DNA of 64,000 nt from Bacteroidaceae bacterium (GCA_016286165.1 JAEESE010000011.1:1-64000); one strand, 5' to 3'. Positions 9,844-20,323 are shown, counted from the first letter of the stretch. Translations and numbers: made by a program. Notes: generated by a model not told the origin, from the sequence alone.

Positions 9844-12483
9844 ATGACGTTTGAAAAATTTACAATTAAGGCCCAGGAGGCCATTCAGGAGGCTGTGCGT
9901 CAGGCTGAGAGCCGACGGCAGCAGGCCATAGAGCCAGAGCATCTGCTCGCGGCTCTGTTGAAGACTGGCGAACAGGTTGTGCAGTTCTTGCTGCGTAAGT
10001 TGGCTGTCAACGAACAGGCTGTTAGTCAGGCACTTGAGGCTCAACTGCAGAGCCTGCCGCGCGTTGAGGGTGGCGAACCCTACCTCGCGCGTGAAACAAA
10101 TAATGTACTCGTGCGTGCGGAAGAACTTGCGGGCAAGCAGGGCGATGAGTTCGTAAGCTTGGAGATACTGCTGCTCGCCCTCGTGGGCGTCAACAGCACT
10201 GCCGCCAAGATTCTAAAGGATGCAGGCGTCACGGAGAAAGAACTGGCAGCTGCCATCCGTGAGTTGCGCGGTGGACAGCAGGTGAAGTCGCAGTCGAGCG
10301 AGGAGACTTACCAAAGCCTCTCGAAATATGCGCGCAATTTGATAGAGGAAGCGCGCGCAGGCAAGCTCGACCCTGTCATAGGGCGTGACGACGAGATACG
10401 TCGCGTGCTGCAAATCCTTTCGCGCCGTACTAAAAACAATCCTATCCTCATCGGCGAGCCGGGTACCGGTAAAACCGCTATTGTCGAGGGACTGGCTCAT
10501 CGAATCCTGCGTGGCGACGTGCCTGAGAACCTGCGCGAGAAACAACTGTTCTCGCTCGACATGGGTGCGTTGATAGCCGGCGCTAAGTACAAGGGCGAGT
10601 TCGAGGAGCGACTGAAGAGCGTCATCAACGAGGTGGTCAAGGCCGATGGGCGTATCATCCTCTTTATCGATGAAATTCACACGCTCGTCGGGGCCGGCAA
10701 GAGCGAAGGCGCTATGGACGCTGCAAACATCCTTAAGCCTGCCTTGGCGCGTGGCGAGCTGCGTGCCATCGGTGCCACCACATTGGATGAGTACCAGAAA
10801 TACTTCGAGAAGGACAAGGCCTTGGAGCGCCGCTTCCAAAGCGTGATGGTAGATGAGCCCGGCACGTTGGAAAGTATCTCCATCCTTCGTGGCCTGAAGG
10901 AGCGCTACGAGAATCATCACCGTGTGCGTATTCAGGACGATGCCATCATCGCCGCCGTGGAGCTCTCGCATCGTTACATCACAGACCGTTTCCTCCCAGA
11001 CAAGGCCATTGACCTGATGGACGAGGCCGCCGCCAAGCTGCGTATGGAGCGCGATAGCGTGCCTGAGGAACTGGACGAGAAGTCGCGTCGTCTGAAGCAG
11101 TTGGAGATTGAGCGCGAGGCTATCAAGCGTGAAGGCGACAGCGCTAAACTGGATAAGCTCAACAAGGAGATTAGCGATTTGCAGGAGGAGGTGAACGCCT
11201 TCAACGCTAAGTGGGAAGGCGAGAAGGCCCTGCTCTCCAAGATTCAGCAGAATAAGCAGCAGATTGAACAGCTGAAGTTCGAGGCCGACCGTGCTGAACG
11301 CGAGGGCGACTATGGCCGAGTAGCCGAGATACGCTACGGCAGCCTGCAGGCACTTGAAGCTGAGATTCAGAAGATACAGGAGCAATTGCGCTCTGCCCAA
11401 GGCACCGAGGCGATGGTCAAGGAAGAAGTCACTGCCGACGACATCGCCGAGGTCGTCAGCCGCTGGACTGGCATTCCTGTGGCTAAGATGCTGACCTCCG
11501 AGCGTGAGAAACTGCTGCACCTCGAGGAGGAATTGCACAAGCGTGTGATCGGGCAGGACGAAGCCATTCGCGCAGTGGCTGATGCCGTACGCCGCTCGCG
11601 TGCAGGTCTGCAAGACCCGAAACGGCCTATCGGTTCGTTCATATTCCTTGGCACCACAGGCGTCGGCAAGACCGAACTGGCAAAAGCCCTGGCAGAGTTC
11701 CTCTTCGATGATGAGAGCATGATGACGCGTATAGATATGAGTGAGTATCAGGAGAAACACACCGTCAGCCGACTCATAGGCGCACCTCCGGGATATATCG
11801 GTTATGAGGAAGGCGGTCAGCTCACCGAAGCCGTGCGGCGCAAGCCATACTCCGTGGTACTCTTCGACGAGATTGAGAAGGCGCACCCCGATGTGTTCAA
11901 CACCCTTCTGCAGGTCCTCGACGACGGCCGTCTCACCGACAACAAGGGCCGCACCGTCAACTTCAAGAACACCATCATCATCCTCACGTCAAACTTGGGC
12001 AGCGATTACATTAGGGAGAAACTGGCCCCCCTTAGCCCCCCGGAGAGGGGCGATGAGAGGACTGCAATTCCCCCCACCGGTGGTCTGCGAGAGAAGGTAC
12101 TTGAAGAGGTGAAAGCCCATGTCCTCGACATGCTCAAGCGCACCATACGCCCTGAGTTCCTCAACCGTATTGACGAGACCATTATGTTTGAGCCGCTCAC
12201 ACAGAGCGAGATACGACAAGTGGTGCAGCTGCAGGTGACGGGCGTGCAGAAGATGCTTGGCGAGAATGGTATCACCCTCTCGCTTACCGATGCCGCCATC
12301 GACCTGCTCACTCGCGAGGGCTACGACCCCGAGTTCGGAGCACGGCCTGTGAAGCGCGCCATCCAGCGTCTGCTTTTGAACGACCTCTCGAAGGCCATCC
12401 TCGCTGGCACCGTCAGTCGCGACCACGAGATTCTCGTCGATGTCGAAGGCGACCATCTCACCTTTGGCACCTCGAAATCGTAA
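9844..12483 (+). CDS. clpB: ATP-dependent chaperone ClpB
   Basis: Two AAA modules ([31 protein letters not shown]), middle domain; contains unusual [20 protein letters not shown] insert. Confidence 0.97.
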   Translation: MTFEKFTIKAQEAIQEAVRQAESRRQQAIEPEHLLAALLKTGEQVVQFLLRKLAVNEQAVSQALEAQLQSLPRVEGGEPYLARETNNVLVRAEELAGKQGDEFVSLEILLLALVGVNSTAAKILKDAGVTEKELAAAIRELRGGQQVKSQSSEETYQSLSKYARNLIEEARAGKLDPVIGRDDEIRRVLQILSRRTKNNPILIGEPGTGKTAIVEGLAHRILRGDVPENLREKQLFSLDMGALIAGAKYKGEFEERLKSVINEVVKADGRIILFIDEIHTLVGAGKSEGAMDAANILKPALARGELRAIGATTLDEYQKYFEKDKALERRFQSVMVDEPGTLESISILRGLKERYENHHRVRIQDDAIIAAVELSHRYITDRFLPDKAIDLMDEAAAKLRMERDSVPEELDEKSRRLKQLEIEREAIKREGDSAKLDKLNKEISDLQEEVNAFNAKWEGEKALLSKIQQNKQQIEQLKFEADRAEREGDYGRVAEIRYGSLQALEAEIQKIQEQLRSAQGTEAMVKEEVTADDIAEVVSRWTGIPVAKMLTSEREKLLHLEEELHKRVIGQDEAIRAVADAVRRSRAGLQDPKRPIGSFIFLGTTGVGKTELAKALAEFLFDDESMMTRIDMSEYQEKHTVSRLIGAPPGYIGYEEGGQLTEAVRRKPYSVVLFDEIEKAHPDVFNTLLQVLDDGRLTDNKGRTVNFKNTIIILTSNLGSDYIREKLAPLSPPERGDERTAIPPTGGLREKVLEEVKAHVLDMLKRTIRPEFLNRIDETIMFEPLTQSEIRQVVQLQVTGVQKMLGENGITLSLTDAAIDLLTREGYDPEFGARPVKRAIQRLLLNDLSKAILAGTVSRDHEILVDVEGDHLTFGTSKS

Positions 12484-12525
12484 CGTCTCAACATCGTAGC
12501 TCTTTAGTTCCGTAACCACATAATT

Positions 12526-12600
12526 CCGCGAAATCCATCGTTGCAAAGACAAGGATAACAGTCCTTTCTCATAAAACAACGATGGATTTTGCGGTTTTTG
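12526..12600 (+). terminator. Long-stem hairpin after clpB
   Basis: CCGCGAAATCCATCGTTG ... CAACGATGGATTTTGCGG followed by TTTTTG. Confidence 0.6.
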
Positions 12601-12634
12601 CGGTTTAATATGTCGATGTGTCGAGAATAATGAT

Positions 12635-12642
12635 TATCTTTG
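12635..12642 (+). promoter_or_regulatory. Bacteroidetes -7 box (TATCTTTG) upstream of holB
   Basis: Matches TAnnTTTG, ~45 bp before the start codon. Confidence 0.55.
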
Positions 12643-12686
12643 CAGGCAAATATCTAATGAAACAAGGAAACTAAACCTCACGATTC

Positions 12687-13733
12687 ATGTTGCGCGATGC
12701 ACTCATAGGACAGACTGCCGTATGGCAACGATTGCTTGCCGACCTCGAGGCCAATCGTGTGCCGCACGCCCTTATGTTCTGTGGCCCTGCCGGTTCCGGC
12801 AAGTTGGCTTTGGCCTTGGCTTTTGCCGAGGCGCTGCTTTGCCAGCACCCTAACGAGGGCGGCGAGGCTTGCGGCCAGTGCGTATCGTGCAAGATGGCGG
12901 CCAAGCTCGAGCATCCCGACCTCCATTTCACGTTCCCCTTTGTGAAAGGTCAGCGCATCAAGAATGCCGAGGATTCCATTTCAGACCATTATATCAAGGA
13001 ATGGCGCTCGCGCCTGCTGCAAAGCCCGTACTTCGACATCAACGACTGGCTCGAGGATATCGATGCCGGCAACTCGCAGGCTACCTACTATGTTGCTGAG
13101 GCGGACAACATTCAGCGCAAGCTGGCGCTCAAGAGCAACCAGGGCGGGCGCAAGGTGATGATAGTGTGGCTGCCCGAGAAGATGAACCAGGAGACCGCCA
13201 ACAAACTGCTGAAGATATTCGAGGAGCCGCCTGCCGGCACACATTTCCTGATGGTGTCCGAAGAACCCGACTTGGTGCTGGGCACCATCTTGAGCCGCAC
13301 CCAGCGCATCCTGCTGCCGCCGCTCAGCCGCGAGGAGTACAATCTGGCTCATCCTCAGCGCGACGAGCGTCTGTTCCTCGACATGTTCATCAAGCTCATG
13401 CGCCTCGGCTATCAGCGCAAGGTGAAGGACCTGCGCGAATGGGCTGACCAGCTTGCCGGCATGGGGCGCGAACAGCAGAAGAGCTTCCTGCAGTTCTGCC
13501 AGCGGCAGGTGCGCGAGAACTTCGTATATAATTTCCGTCTCAGCCAGCTCAACGACCAAACCGCCGACGAGGCAGCCTTTAGCCACAACTTCGCCCGCTT
13601 CGTCAATGAGCGCAATGTCATAGCACTTACCGACGAGCTTGCCAAAGCCGAAGAGGACATATCCCGCAACGTCAGCGCACGAATGGTGTTCTTCGACTTG
13701 GCCCTGAAGGTCATAGTGCTTTTGATTCAGTGA
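12687..13733 (+). CDS. holB: DNA polymerase III delta' subunit
   Basis: GQTAVWQRLLADLEANRVPHALMFCGPAGSGKLALALAFAEALLC, Cys-rich Zn module, NKLLKIFEEPPAGTHFLMV. Confidence 0.88.
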   Translation: MLRDALIGQTAVWQRLLADLEANRVPHALMFCGPAGSGKLALALAFAEALLCQHPNEGGEACGQCVSCKMAAKLEHPDLHFTFPFVKGQRIKNAEDSISDHYIKEWRSRLLQSPYFDINDWLEDIDAGNSQATYYVAEADNIQRKLALKSNQGGRKVMIVWLPEKMNQETANKLLKIFEEPPAGTHFLMVSEEPDLVLGTILSRTQRILLPPLSREEYNLAHPQRDERLFLDMFIKLMRLGYQRKVKDLREWADQLAGMGREQQKSFLQFCQRQVRENFVYNFRLSQLNDQTADEAAFSHNFARFVNERNVIALTDELAKAEEDISRNVSARMVFFDLALKVIVLLIQ

Positions 13734-13758
13734 TTACCCCCCCATCATACCTCGTTTA

Positions 13759-14910
13759 ATGAATATGGACGAACAGCAAAATAAAACCACCACCGCTCCC
13801 GCACCCTCCTTCGAAGAGAAGAAGGGCGGGGTAGAGTCGGTCTTCTTCACCGACCGCGGCCTCTCGTACCTCGGCTGTCCGCGACAGAGCTGTCAGCTCA
13901 ACGTGTACGACTACCTTGCCGATATCCCGGGCAACACCGACGTCACCGACCTCGTGGAAGTACAGTTCAAAAATACCCGCAAAGGTTTCTACCACAATTC
14001 CAACCACCTGCCCCTCGAGAAAGGCGACATCGTAGCCGTCGAGGCTTCGCCCGGCCACGATATCGGCACCGTCACGCTCACCGGCAAGCTCGTGTTGCTG
14101 CAGATGAAGCGCACGCCGCCCAAGAGCATGGACGATATAAAGCACGTCTATCGCAAGGCACGCCCGGTGGATATGGAGAAATTCCACGAGGCCAAAGCCC
14201 GCGAGCACGACACCATGATACGTTCGCGTCAGATAGCCAAGGAACTCGGGCTGGAGATGAAAATTGGCGACGTGGAATATCAGGGCGACGGCAATAAAGC
14301 CATCTTCTATTATATCGCCGACGGCCGCGTGGACTTCCGCCAACTCATCAAAGTGCTGGCAGACGTCTTCCATGTGCGCATAGAGATGAAGCAGATAGGT
14401 GCACGTCAGGAGGCAGGCCGCATAGGCGGTTTCGGTCCCTGCGGACGTGAGCTGTGCTGCACCACCTGGATGAAGAACTTCATCAGCGTCAGCACTACCG
14501 CTGCCCGCTTTCAGGACCTCAGCCTTAACCCGCAGAAGCTGGCAGGTCAGTGTGCCAAGCTCAAATGCTGCATGAACTACGAAGCCGACCAGTATGTCGA
14601 AGCCTCACAGCGCCTGCCCAGTCGCGAGGTACAACTCGAGACGCTCGACGGCACCTACTATTTCTTCAAGGCCGACATCCTCAGCGGACTCATCACCTAT
14701 TCCACCGACCGGCGCATGGCGGCTAATCTGGAGACCATCACCGCAGCGCGCGCTCTTCAGGTGATAGCCATGAACAAGGAAGGCCGCAAGCCCGATTCAC
14801 TCAGCGACCAAGCCCCGAAGGTGGAAACCAAGCCCCTCGACCTGGCCACTCAGGACGACCTCACGCGTTTCGACACCGCGCGTCGCAAGAAGAAAAAGAA
14901 AAAGCACTGA
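13759..14910 (+). CDS. ricT: PSP1-domain protein, RicT/YaaT-like
   Basis: GGFGPCGRELCCTTWMKNF and CAKLKCCMNYE motifs; Lys-rich C-terminus. Confidence 0.85.
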   Translation: MNMDEQQNKTTTAPAPSFEEKKGGVESVFFTDRGLSYLGCPRQSCQLNVYDYLADIPGNTDVTDLVEVQFKNTRKGFYHNSNHLPLEKGDIVAVEASPGHDIGTVTLTGKLVLLQMKRTPPKSMDDIKHVYRKARPVDMEKFHEAKAREHDTMIRSRQIAKELGLEMKIGDVEYQGDGNKAIFYYIADGRVDFRQLIKVLADVFHVRIEMKQIGARQEAGRIGGFGPCGRELCCTTWMKNFISVSTTAARFQDLSLNPQKLAGQCAKLKCCMNYEADQYVEASQRLPSREVQLETLDGTYYFFKADILSGLITYSTDRRMAANLETITAARALQVIAMNKEGRKPDSLSDQAPKVETKPLDLATQDDLTRFDTARRKKKKKKH

Positions 14911-14921
14911 TTCCCCCACGC

Positions 14922-15422
14922 ATGCGTGTCCGTAGTATTCAAGTCCTGTCAGCGGCCCTTGCCCTCGTGGCAACCGTCGCCTGTGGTGGCCGCAAGCCCA
15001 TGCCTGCGCTCACCTATTATCAGTTTCAGCCTGTCGACCCGCATGCATGGCGGCTGACCGACACCCTGCGTTTTCGTCCCGACACCGCCACCCTTGCCCC
15101 TAATGCCCAGCTCAGCCTGAGCCTCCGCCTCGGGCAGCAGTTTGCCTATCGCGACCTGTGGCTGGTGTGCGAGCAGCGCAGCGACAGCCTTCAACGTCCC
15201 CACCGCGACACCGTTCATTTCATCGTTGCCAATGCCCGCGGTCGTTGGCACACAACCGGCGTCGTACTTCACGAAGCCGAGAAACCCGTTCGCACCGTTA
15301 ATCTCCAAGAACAAGAATCCCCCGAATTCCTCGTCTATCACATTATGAACGAGCAAGAGATAAAAGGGGTTTATGACATAGGACTTCGGCTGGAGCCATC
15401 AGCGTCCAAGGGCAACGAATAG
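14922..15422 (+). CDS. gldH: gliding motility lipoprotein GldH-like
   Basis: Lipobox VATVACGG; YYQFQPVDPHAWRLTDTLRF; follows ricT. Confidence 0.75.
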   Translation: MRVRSIQVLSAALALVATVACGGRKPMPALTYYQFQPVDPHAWRLTDTLRFRPDTATLAPNAQLSLSLRLGQQFAYRDLWLVCEQRSDSLQRPHRDTVHFIVANARGRWHTTGVVLHEAEKPVRTVNLQEQESPEFLVYHIMNEQEIKGVYDIGLRLEPSASKGNE

Positions 15423-15551
15423 GTATTATCCCACTCGCTTCGCGAGCTAACACATTTACAAATTAACACATTAACGTTAAGGTTAAGGTCAACGTCAAAA
15501 ATTGGGCGTAATATAGCATTTGGCACAAAGCCCCAGAGGGGCGTGGGAGTT

Positions 15552-15721
15552 TAGGCAGGGTGTGGAGTGAGCGAAGCGAACGGAACCCCTGTATCATTTC
15601 AGGAGGTATATAAAGTGCCGTAGGTACGCAGGAGCAAACTCAATTATTCCGTCGTACCTACGGCACTCTATATACTATGCTATAGGAACAGGGGTTCCGC
15701 TACGCTCCACACCCTGTCTAA
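15552..15721. repeat. ~170-bp imperfect inverted repeat (REP/MITE-like)
   Basis: TTAGgCAGGGTGTGGAG..CGGAACCCCTG..TATATAaAGTGCCGTAGGTACG / CGTACCTACGGCACTcTATATA..CAGGGGTTCCG..CTCCACACCCTGtCTAA. Confidence 0.85.
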
Positions 15722-15754
15722 GTTCCAACCACCCCTACGGGGTTTGCATGTCAA

Positions 15755-15835
15755 CTTCTATATCGAAAAAAATGGCAATAATATAGGAATTGGCCCCAAC
15801 GCCGGGGCACTGCTTGCTGCCCCGTTGGGGCACTT
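15755..15835. repeat. Dispersed repeat: AT-rich leader plus GGGGCACTGCTTGCTGCCCC hairpin
   Basis: 28-bp core GGGGCACTGCTTGCTGCCCCGTTGGGGC is the exact reverse complement of the core near 20489. Confidence 0.85.
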
Positions 15836-15841
15836 TAACCC

Positions 15842-18800
15842 TTATTTCCCAAGTATCACATTCACTAGCGCCGTTACGTCGGCAATGGTGATGCTGCCGT
15901 CTGTGTTGACGTCGGCAGCTTCATGATCATACTGATAAGGTTCGGTGTTGTCCTTGCCCAAGATGATATTCACGAGGGCAGTGACGTCGGCAATGGTGAT
16001 AGAACCATCCTTATTCACATCGCCTGTGACGGTGATAATGGGCGTTACGACCTTGCGGTAGATAGAGGGGTAGGTTGTACCGCTTGTGGTTGAAGGACCT
16101 GTATAACAGGAGAAGAGGGGTGAGCTGTTGCTCTTATTTGGGTTGTAGAGCAGCATGTTGTGATTGAAAGAACCCTGGAACGTGATGGTTGCCGCTCCGT
16201 CGGCTATCTCTATTGTCGCCTCGGCATTGTCGTCGGCAGTTTCCTCTGTCCTTAAATAGTTTTTTTCGCTGCTGGCGGCATAAAGATAGCCGTTGCCTAC
16301 GTTGAAGAGGAAGTTGGTGCCGTTCTGTTCGAGCGTAATTATCTGAACATCGGCACCCGGTGTCAGCGTGCCGTCGGCGTTGACTGTTACCTCGGCTGCC
16401 GCGCGGTTGTTGGTGTTCTGTGCGGTGCCTAAGGCCAACTGCACCTCATCGTTGACGTAAGCTATCAGCACCTCATCGCCATCGGCGAGGGTGGCGGCGT
16501 CTGCAACGAGCTCGTAGCGGTCGCTGTCAACGATGGGCGTTGTGCCTTCGGGGCGGCTGAGGCTGATGAGGTAGTTGTTCGACGAGAACTCGCGGGTGGT
16601 TTGATGATAGAGTGTGAGAATGCCGTAAACGACCACCGTGTCTCCAACCTGCAGCTGATCTGTTGCCGTGAACGAAGCATGATTCAGATACTTGCCGCGA
16701 TAAACGTAGAGTTGTTCGTCGGCGGTGCCATCGTCGGAGATATGATACGTGGCGTTGCCGTATTCTGTGCTAATCTCGGTGATGTTGGAAACGATGCCCT
16801 TGACATATACTGAGTCGGAAGGCAGCTCATCGTTGTCGAACAGTTCCAACGCCTCTGCCACGGTGTAGGGATTGTCGGCAGAGTTCTCGTCGCCGGTGGC
16901 TTCGGCCTTCACGGTGAGGGTATATGCAGCGGAACCGCTGTTGTATTCGTCGTTGCCGGCGAAGGTGGCTGTGATGGTGGTGGTGCCGGTAGCTGCTATC
17001 GTCACCTCACCTGTTGCGGCGTCAACAGTAGCCACCGAGGGCTTGCTGCTGGTATAGGTCACTGCGAGACCTTCGGGTGTTGTGGTGAGCGTGGGCTCCG
17101 TGAACTCCTCGCCCAGAGTCACCGTTGCCGTTGCAGGGCTGAATGCAAGGGTGACGTCCTGCTTCACTACGCCGTCGGTCTTGCGGTAGATTTGCGGAAG
17201 AGTTTTGACGGGAGAGCCCTCAGCATAGCATGAGAAGATGGGGTCTTGACTATTGACATTATAACGGAGATGATTGCGAGAGTTTGAGCCTTGGAATACT
17301 ATGGTGGCATCACCATTGCTGGCTATAGTAATATTTGCCTCGGCATTGGCGTCGGCTTCGTTTTCTACTTTTAAATGGTTGGCAGTACTGCTGGCCGCAT
17401 AGAGATAGCCGTTGCTGATTTTGAGCAGGAAGTAGTTGCCGCTTTCTTCCAGAGTGACGACTTTGGCATCGTCGCCGGGAGTGAGGGTGCCGTCGCTGTT
17501 GAGCGTAACCTCAACGGCCGAACGGTTATTCCCTGCTGATCCGTGTGCAGCACCTAACGCCCTGTGTACATCTCCATTAACGTAAGCAATCAGCACCTCG
17601 TCGCCAGCAGCCAGCGTAGAGGCATCGGTTACCATTTCATATCGGTCGCCCTCGCCGCCCGTTTCGCCGCCATCCTCGGTGGCTGTGGCTGTGAGAGTCA
17701 CCGTAGCCGTTTCGGCGCCAGTGCTTGTCAGCGTCACGGTGCCGGTGAAGGTGCCGGCGGCCGTCGGGGTGAAGGTCACCTGCACGGTGGCTTCCTGATG
17801 CGATTTGTCGATTGTTGTTGCAGACAGGCTGAATACGTCGTCGGCATCGGTCAGCGTCAGGGTGATATCCTCGGTCAGGTTCTCGCTCAGCACGTTCAGG
17901 TCCACGGTCTGCTGGGCTCCCACCTTGGCGGTGAAGTTCAATGTCTCGTCTGCCACGATGACGGGTGTGGGCTGCGAAGGTGTGGCGCTGCTGTCCTCGA
18001 TGTAGAGGTTGGCCTGTATCATCGCTGTCGTGGGGTTGCTGGTATATGTGGTGAAACGCGGACTGCTGACATTGTAGAGTATGGTGCCGTAGTCGCCGAA
18101 GGTCATCGTGACGCCGGCAGTGCCGTCGTTGAGCGACCACGCCTGCTCTTCGCTGTCGTAGGCCACTTTCTTGGCTGCCGTGGCATAGAGATATTCTTCG
18201 GTATCCTCGTTCATGAAGGTCCAACCGTCGTCGGTCTGCTCCAGCACAAACACCGCTACGCCGCTGCCTATGGTGATGACATCGTTGTCGACGACGACCG
18301 TCTCTGAACTCATGATATTCTTGCTGATGGAACCCGCTGCCCTCGCCTTGCTGCCGCAGGCAATGATATAGCGCATGCCGGGCTCAAGGTCGTCTGTCGA
18401 CTCCACGAGCCTGAATGTCGTAGTGTTCGGGTCGCTCGTGCTGGCGCCGATGGTATACTTGGCGCTGGCTACCTTGCTCTCCTCACCGTCGGCCACGGCC
18501 ATGGCCTTCACCACGGTTGTCTCGCTGATGGTGATGGGGGCTGTGAAAACGGTGCTTGATGTTGAGGGCGCTGAGCCGTCGGTGGTGTAGTATATCGTAG
18601 CACCTTCTGTTGCGCAACTGATGCTCACCGTCTGCGCCTCGGCATAGCGGCCGGCCTTGGGCGAGAACGTAGGTGTTGCCACATTACTTGCCGCGCGGAA
18701 CTTGAATGACACGGTGCCGTCGGCATTCTGCGTGATGTTTTCGACTGACGATTCTAAGTAGTTGGTGCCGCCTGCGTTCTTGTTGAAGAGCTTGGCGGCG

Positions 18801-20242
18801 GGTGTGGTGGATTCACCAAAAGCATTTACCGAGCCGTAGGGGAAGGGGTCGTTGGCCATGCCCTCTTCGGTGTAGTACTTTACCCCATCGTAGGTGGTGT
18901 ACTGGTATTTATTGTCGGCCGCTATCCATGTCATGCGCTGGTGCGACGGGGTGTCGTTGGGCGTGTTGCTGCTCCAGGCGGAAGCGCTGTAGTCCACGTG
19001 CAGAATCAGCAGACCTTCGCCTGGCAGGCTCTGGTCCCATCCTTTCTTCTGACGGTTCTCGAGCAAGAAGTATTCGTTGCTGTTGCCGCTGTTGTAAATA
19101 ATATATGTGTTGCTGCCGTTGTCTTGCAGTGCCTTCATGTTGTCGACCTGCGTGGTGGACGTCAGCTCTATGGGTTCCTTCCATCCTGCCACCCATCGTT
19201 CGTAGCTGGTGAAGCCTGCCGGCTGGTAGCCGTCGTCGTTGTAGGAACCGCTGTCCATGAGGTCCCAGTAGCCCATGCCCTGACCGCCGGAGTAGTCGGT
19301 GTCGTAGAAATCAGGATAGCCCAGGCAGTGGCTGAACTCATGGCACATGGTGCCGATGCCTGCCACGGAGCCCGTTGAGCCGTTGAGCTCGCCGCCGCAG
19401 GCGTAGGTGTTTATTGTCACGCCGTCCAGCGTCTGTGCTCCGCTGCCGTCGCCATAAGTGGCAGCCGACGACAATTCCCATTCGTGCGGCCATATAGTGT
19501 TGGCGGCGCCGCCGTCGGCTTCGCCCTTGCCGGCATACACTACATACACCTGTTCCACCTCGCCGTCGCCGTCCCAGTCGTAGTTGGCATAGTTCACCTG
19601 ACTGTCAGCCAGTTTCAATGCCTCAATAACCATCGTGGCCGGATATTTGTCGTTGCCGCTGCTGTCGTTGCTGCCGTAGTAGGAACTGCTGTTCGCCACC
19701 TCTACGGGGCCTACTACGTCGAATGTCAGTTCAAACTGGCCTTCGCTCTGCGCATAGAAATAGTCGCGCATGGAGCCCTTGAAGTCGCCGCTGCTGAAAT
19801 TCTCCTCGTTGGCAATGCGCTGAAACAAAGCATTGTCATTGCCTGCTGCAAATGACTGGCCTTTGAAGTTCACCAGAATTATCAATCCCTTCTTCTTACC
19901 GGTGATGCTGCCTACGCCCCCTATGCGGCGGGGAACCATGCGACGCATGCGGCGCTCGTTGGACGCAGCCCTCTTAGCTTGGGCTTTCTCCTTAACCTCG
20001 TCGGCATTGATGCTTTGGTAAGTTGTAGCGCCATCGATGGCCTGATAGGCTTTGCCGTCGGCCGCCAACCAGAAGTGTCCGTGTTCGTCGCCCACGAGTG
20101 TGGCTGTCACGCGCGAGCCGTCGGTAAGTACCAGTTCCTTCGTCACTCCACGCTTGGCAGGCACAGCCATGGCGCTCATCGTCATGCCAAAGAGTGCAAT
20201 CAGACACGTAAAAGAATAGATAAAAAGTTTCTTGCAGTTCAT
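15842..20242 (-). CDS. secreted M6-family metalloprotease with repeated accessory domains, Ig-like and OB-like domains and two C-terminal dockerin-like repeats
   Basis: Signal peptide; GIGTMCHEFSHCLGYPDFYD (HExxH); C-term GDVNKDGSITIADVTALVNIILGK..ADVNTDGSITIADVTALVNVILGK. Confidence 0.88.
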   Translation of the reverse strand: MNCKKLFIYSFTCLIALFGMTMSAMAVPAKRGVTKELVLTDGSRVTATLVGDEHGHFWLAADGKAYQAIDGATTYQSINADEVKEKAQAKRAASNERRMRRMVPRRIGGVGSITGKKKGLIILVNFKGQSFAAGNDNALFQRIANEENFSSGDFKGSMRDYFYAQSEGQFELTFDVVGPVEVANSSSYYGSNDSSGNDKYPATMVIEALKLADSQVNYANYDWDGDGEVEQVYVVYAGKGEADGGAANTIWPHEWELSSAATYGDGSGAQTLDGVTINTYACGGELNGSTGSVAGIGTMCHEFSHCLGYPDFYDTDYSGGQGMGYWDLMDSGSYNDDGYQPAGFTSYERWVAGWKEPIELTSTTQVDNMKALQDNGSNTYIIYNSGNSNEYFLLENRQKKGWDQSLPGEGLLILHVDYSASAWSSNTPNDTPSHQRMTWIAADNKYQYTTYDGVKYYTEEGMANDPFPYGSVNAFGESTTPAAKLFNKNAGGTNYLESSVENITQNADGTVSFKFRAASNVATPTFSPKAGRYAEAQTVSISCATEGATIYYTTDGSAPSTSSTVFTAPITISETTVVKAMAVADGEESKVASAKYTIGASTSDPNTTTFRLVESTDDLEPGMRYIIACGSKARAAGSISKNIMSSETVVVDNDVITIGSGVAVFVLEQTDDGWTFMNEDTEEYLYATAAKKVAYDSEEQAWSLNDGTAGVTMTFGDYGTILYNVSSPRFTTYTSNPTTAMIQANLYIEDSSATPSQPTPVIVADETLNFTAKVGAQQTVDLNVLSENLTEDITLTLTDADDVFSLSATTIDKSHQEATVQVTFTPTAAGTFTGTVTLTSTGAETATVTLTATATEDGGETGGEGDRYEMVTDASTLAAGDEVLIAYVNGDVHRALGAAHGSAGNNRSAVEVTLNSDGTLTPGDDAKVVTLEESGNYFLLKISNGYLYAASSTANHLKVENEADANAEANITIASNGDATIVFQGSNSRNHLRYNVNSQDPIFSCYAEGSPVKTLPQIYRKTDGVVKQDVTLAFSPATATVTLGEEFTEPTLTTTPEGLAVTYTSSKPSVATVDAATGEVTIAATGTTTITATFAGNDEYNSGSAAYTLTVKAEATGDENSADNPYTVAEALELFDNDELPSDSVYVKGIVSNITEISTEYGNATYHISDDGTADEQLYVYRGKYLNHASFTATDQLQVGDTVVVYGILTLYHQTTREFSSNNYLISLSRPEGTTPIVDSDRYELVADAATLADGDEVLIAYVNDEVQLALGTAQNTNNRAAAEVTVNADGTLTPGADVQIITLEQNGTNFLFNVGNGYLYAASSEKNYLRTEETADDNAEATIEIADGAATITFQGSFNHNMLLYNPNKSNSSPLFSCYTGPSTTSGTTYPSIYRKVVTPIITVTGDVNKDGSITIADVTALVNIILGKDNTEPYQYDHEAADVNTDGSITIADVTALVNVILGK

Positions 20243-20315
20243 AAGGTTTATGTTACGGGTTGCGCCCGCAGATATTATTGATTGTTTTTGTTCCAGTTTA
20301 TTGGCAAAGCGGCTG

Positions 20316-20323
20316 CAAAGTTA
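20316..20323 (-). promoter_or_regulatory. -7 box (TAACTTTG) upstream of the M6 protease
   Basis: CAAAGTTA on + strand. Confidence 0.45.

Noticed and set aside
10213-11886. 557-aa minus-strand ORF inside clpB
   Set aside because: Fully antisense to well-recognised ClpB; a codon-bias shadow ORF with no recognisable domain.
15744-15926. 60-aa ORF near the end of the M6 gene
   Set aside because: Overlaps the hairpin repeat and the M6 dockerin coding region; no coding signal.
17564-18307. 247-aa plus-strand ORF inside the M6 protease
   Set aside because: Shadow ORF opposite a GC-rich coding region.
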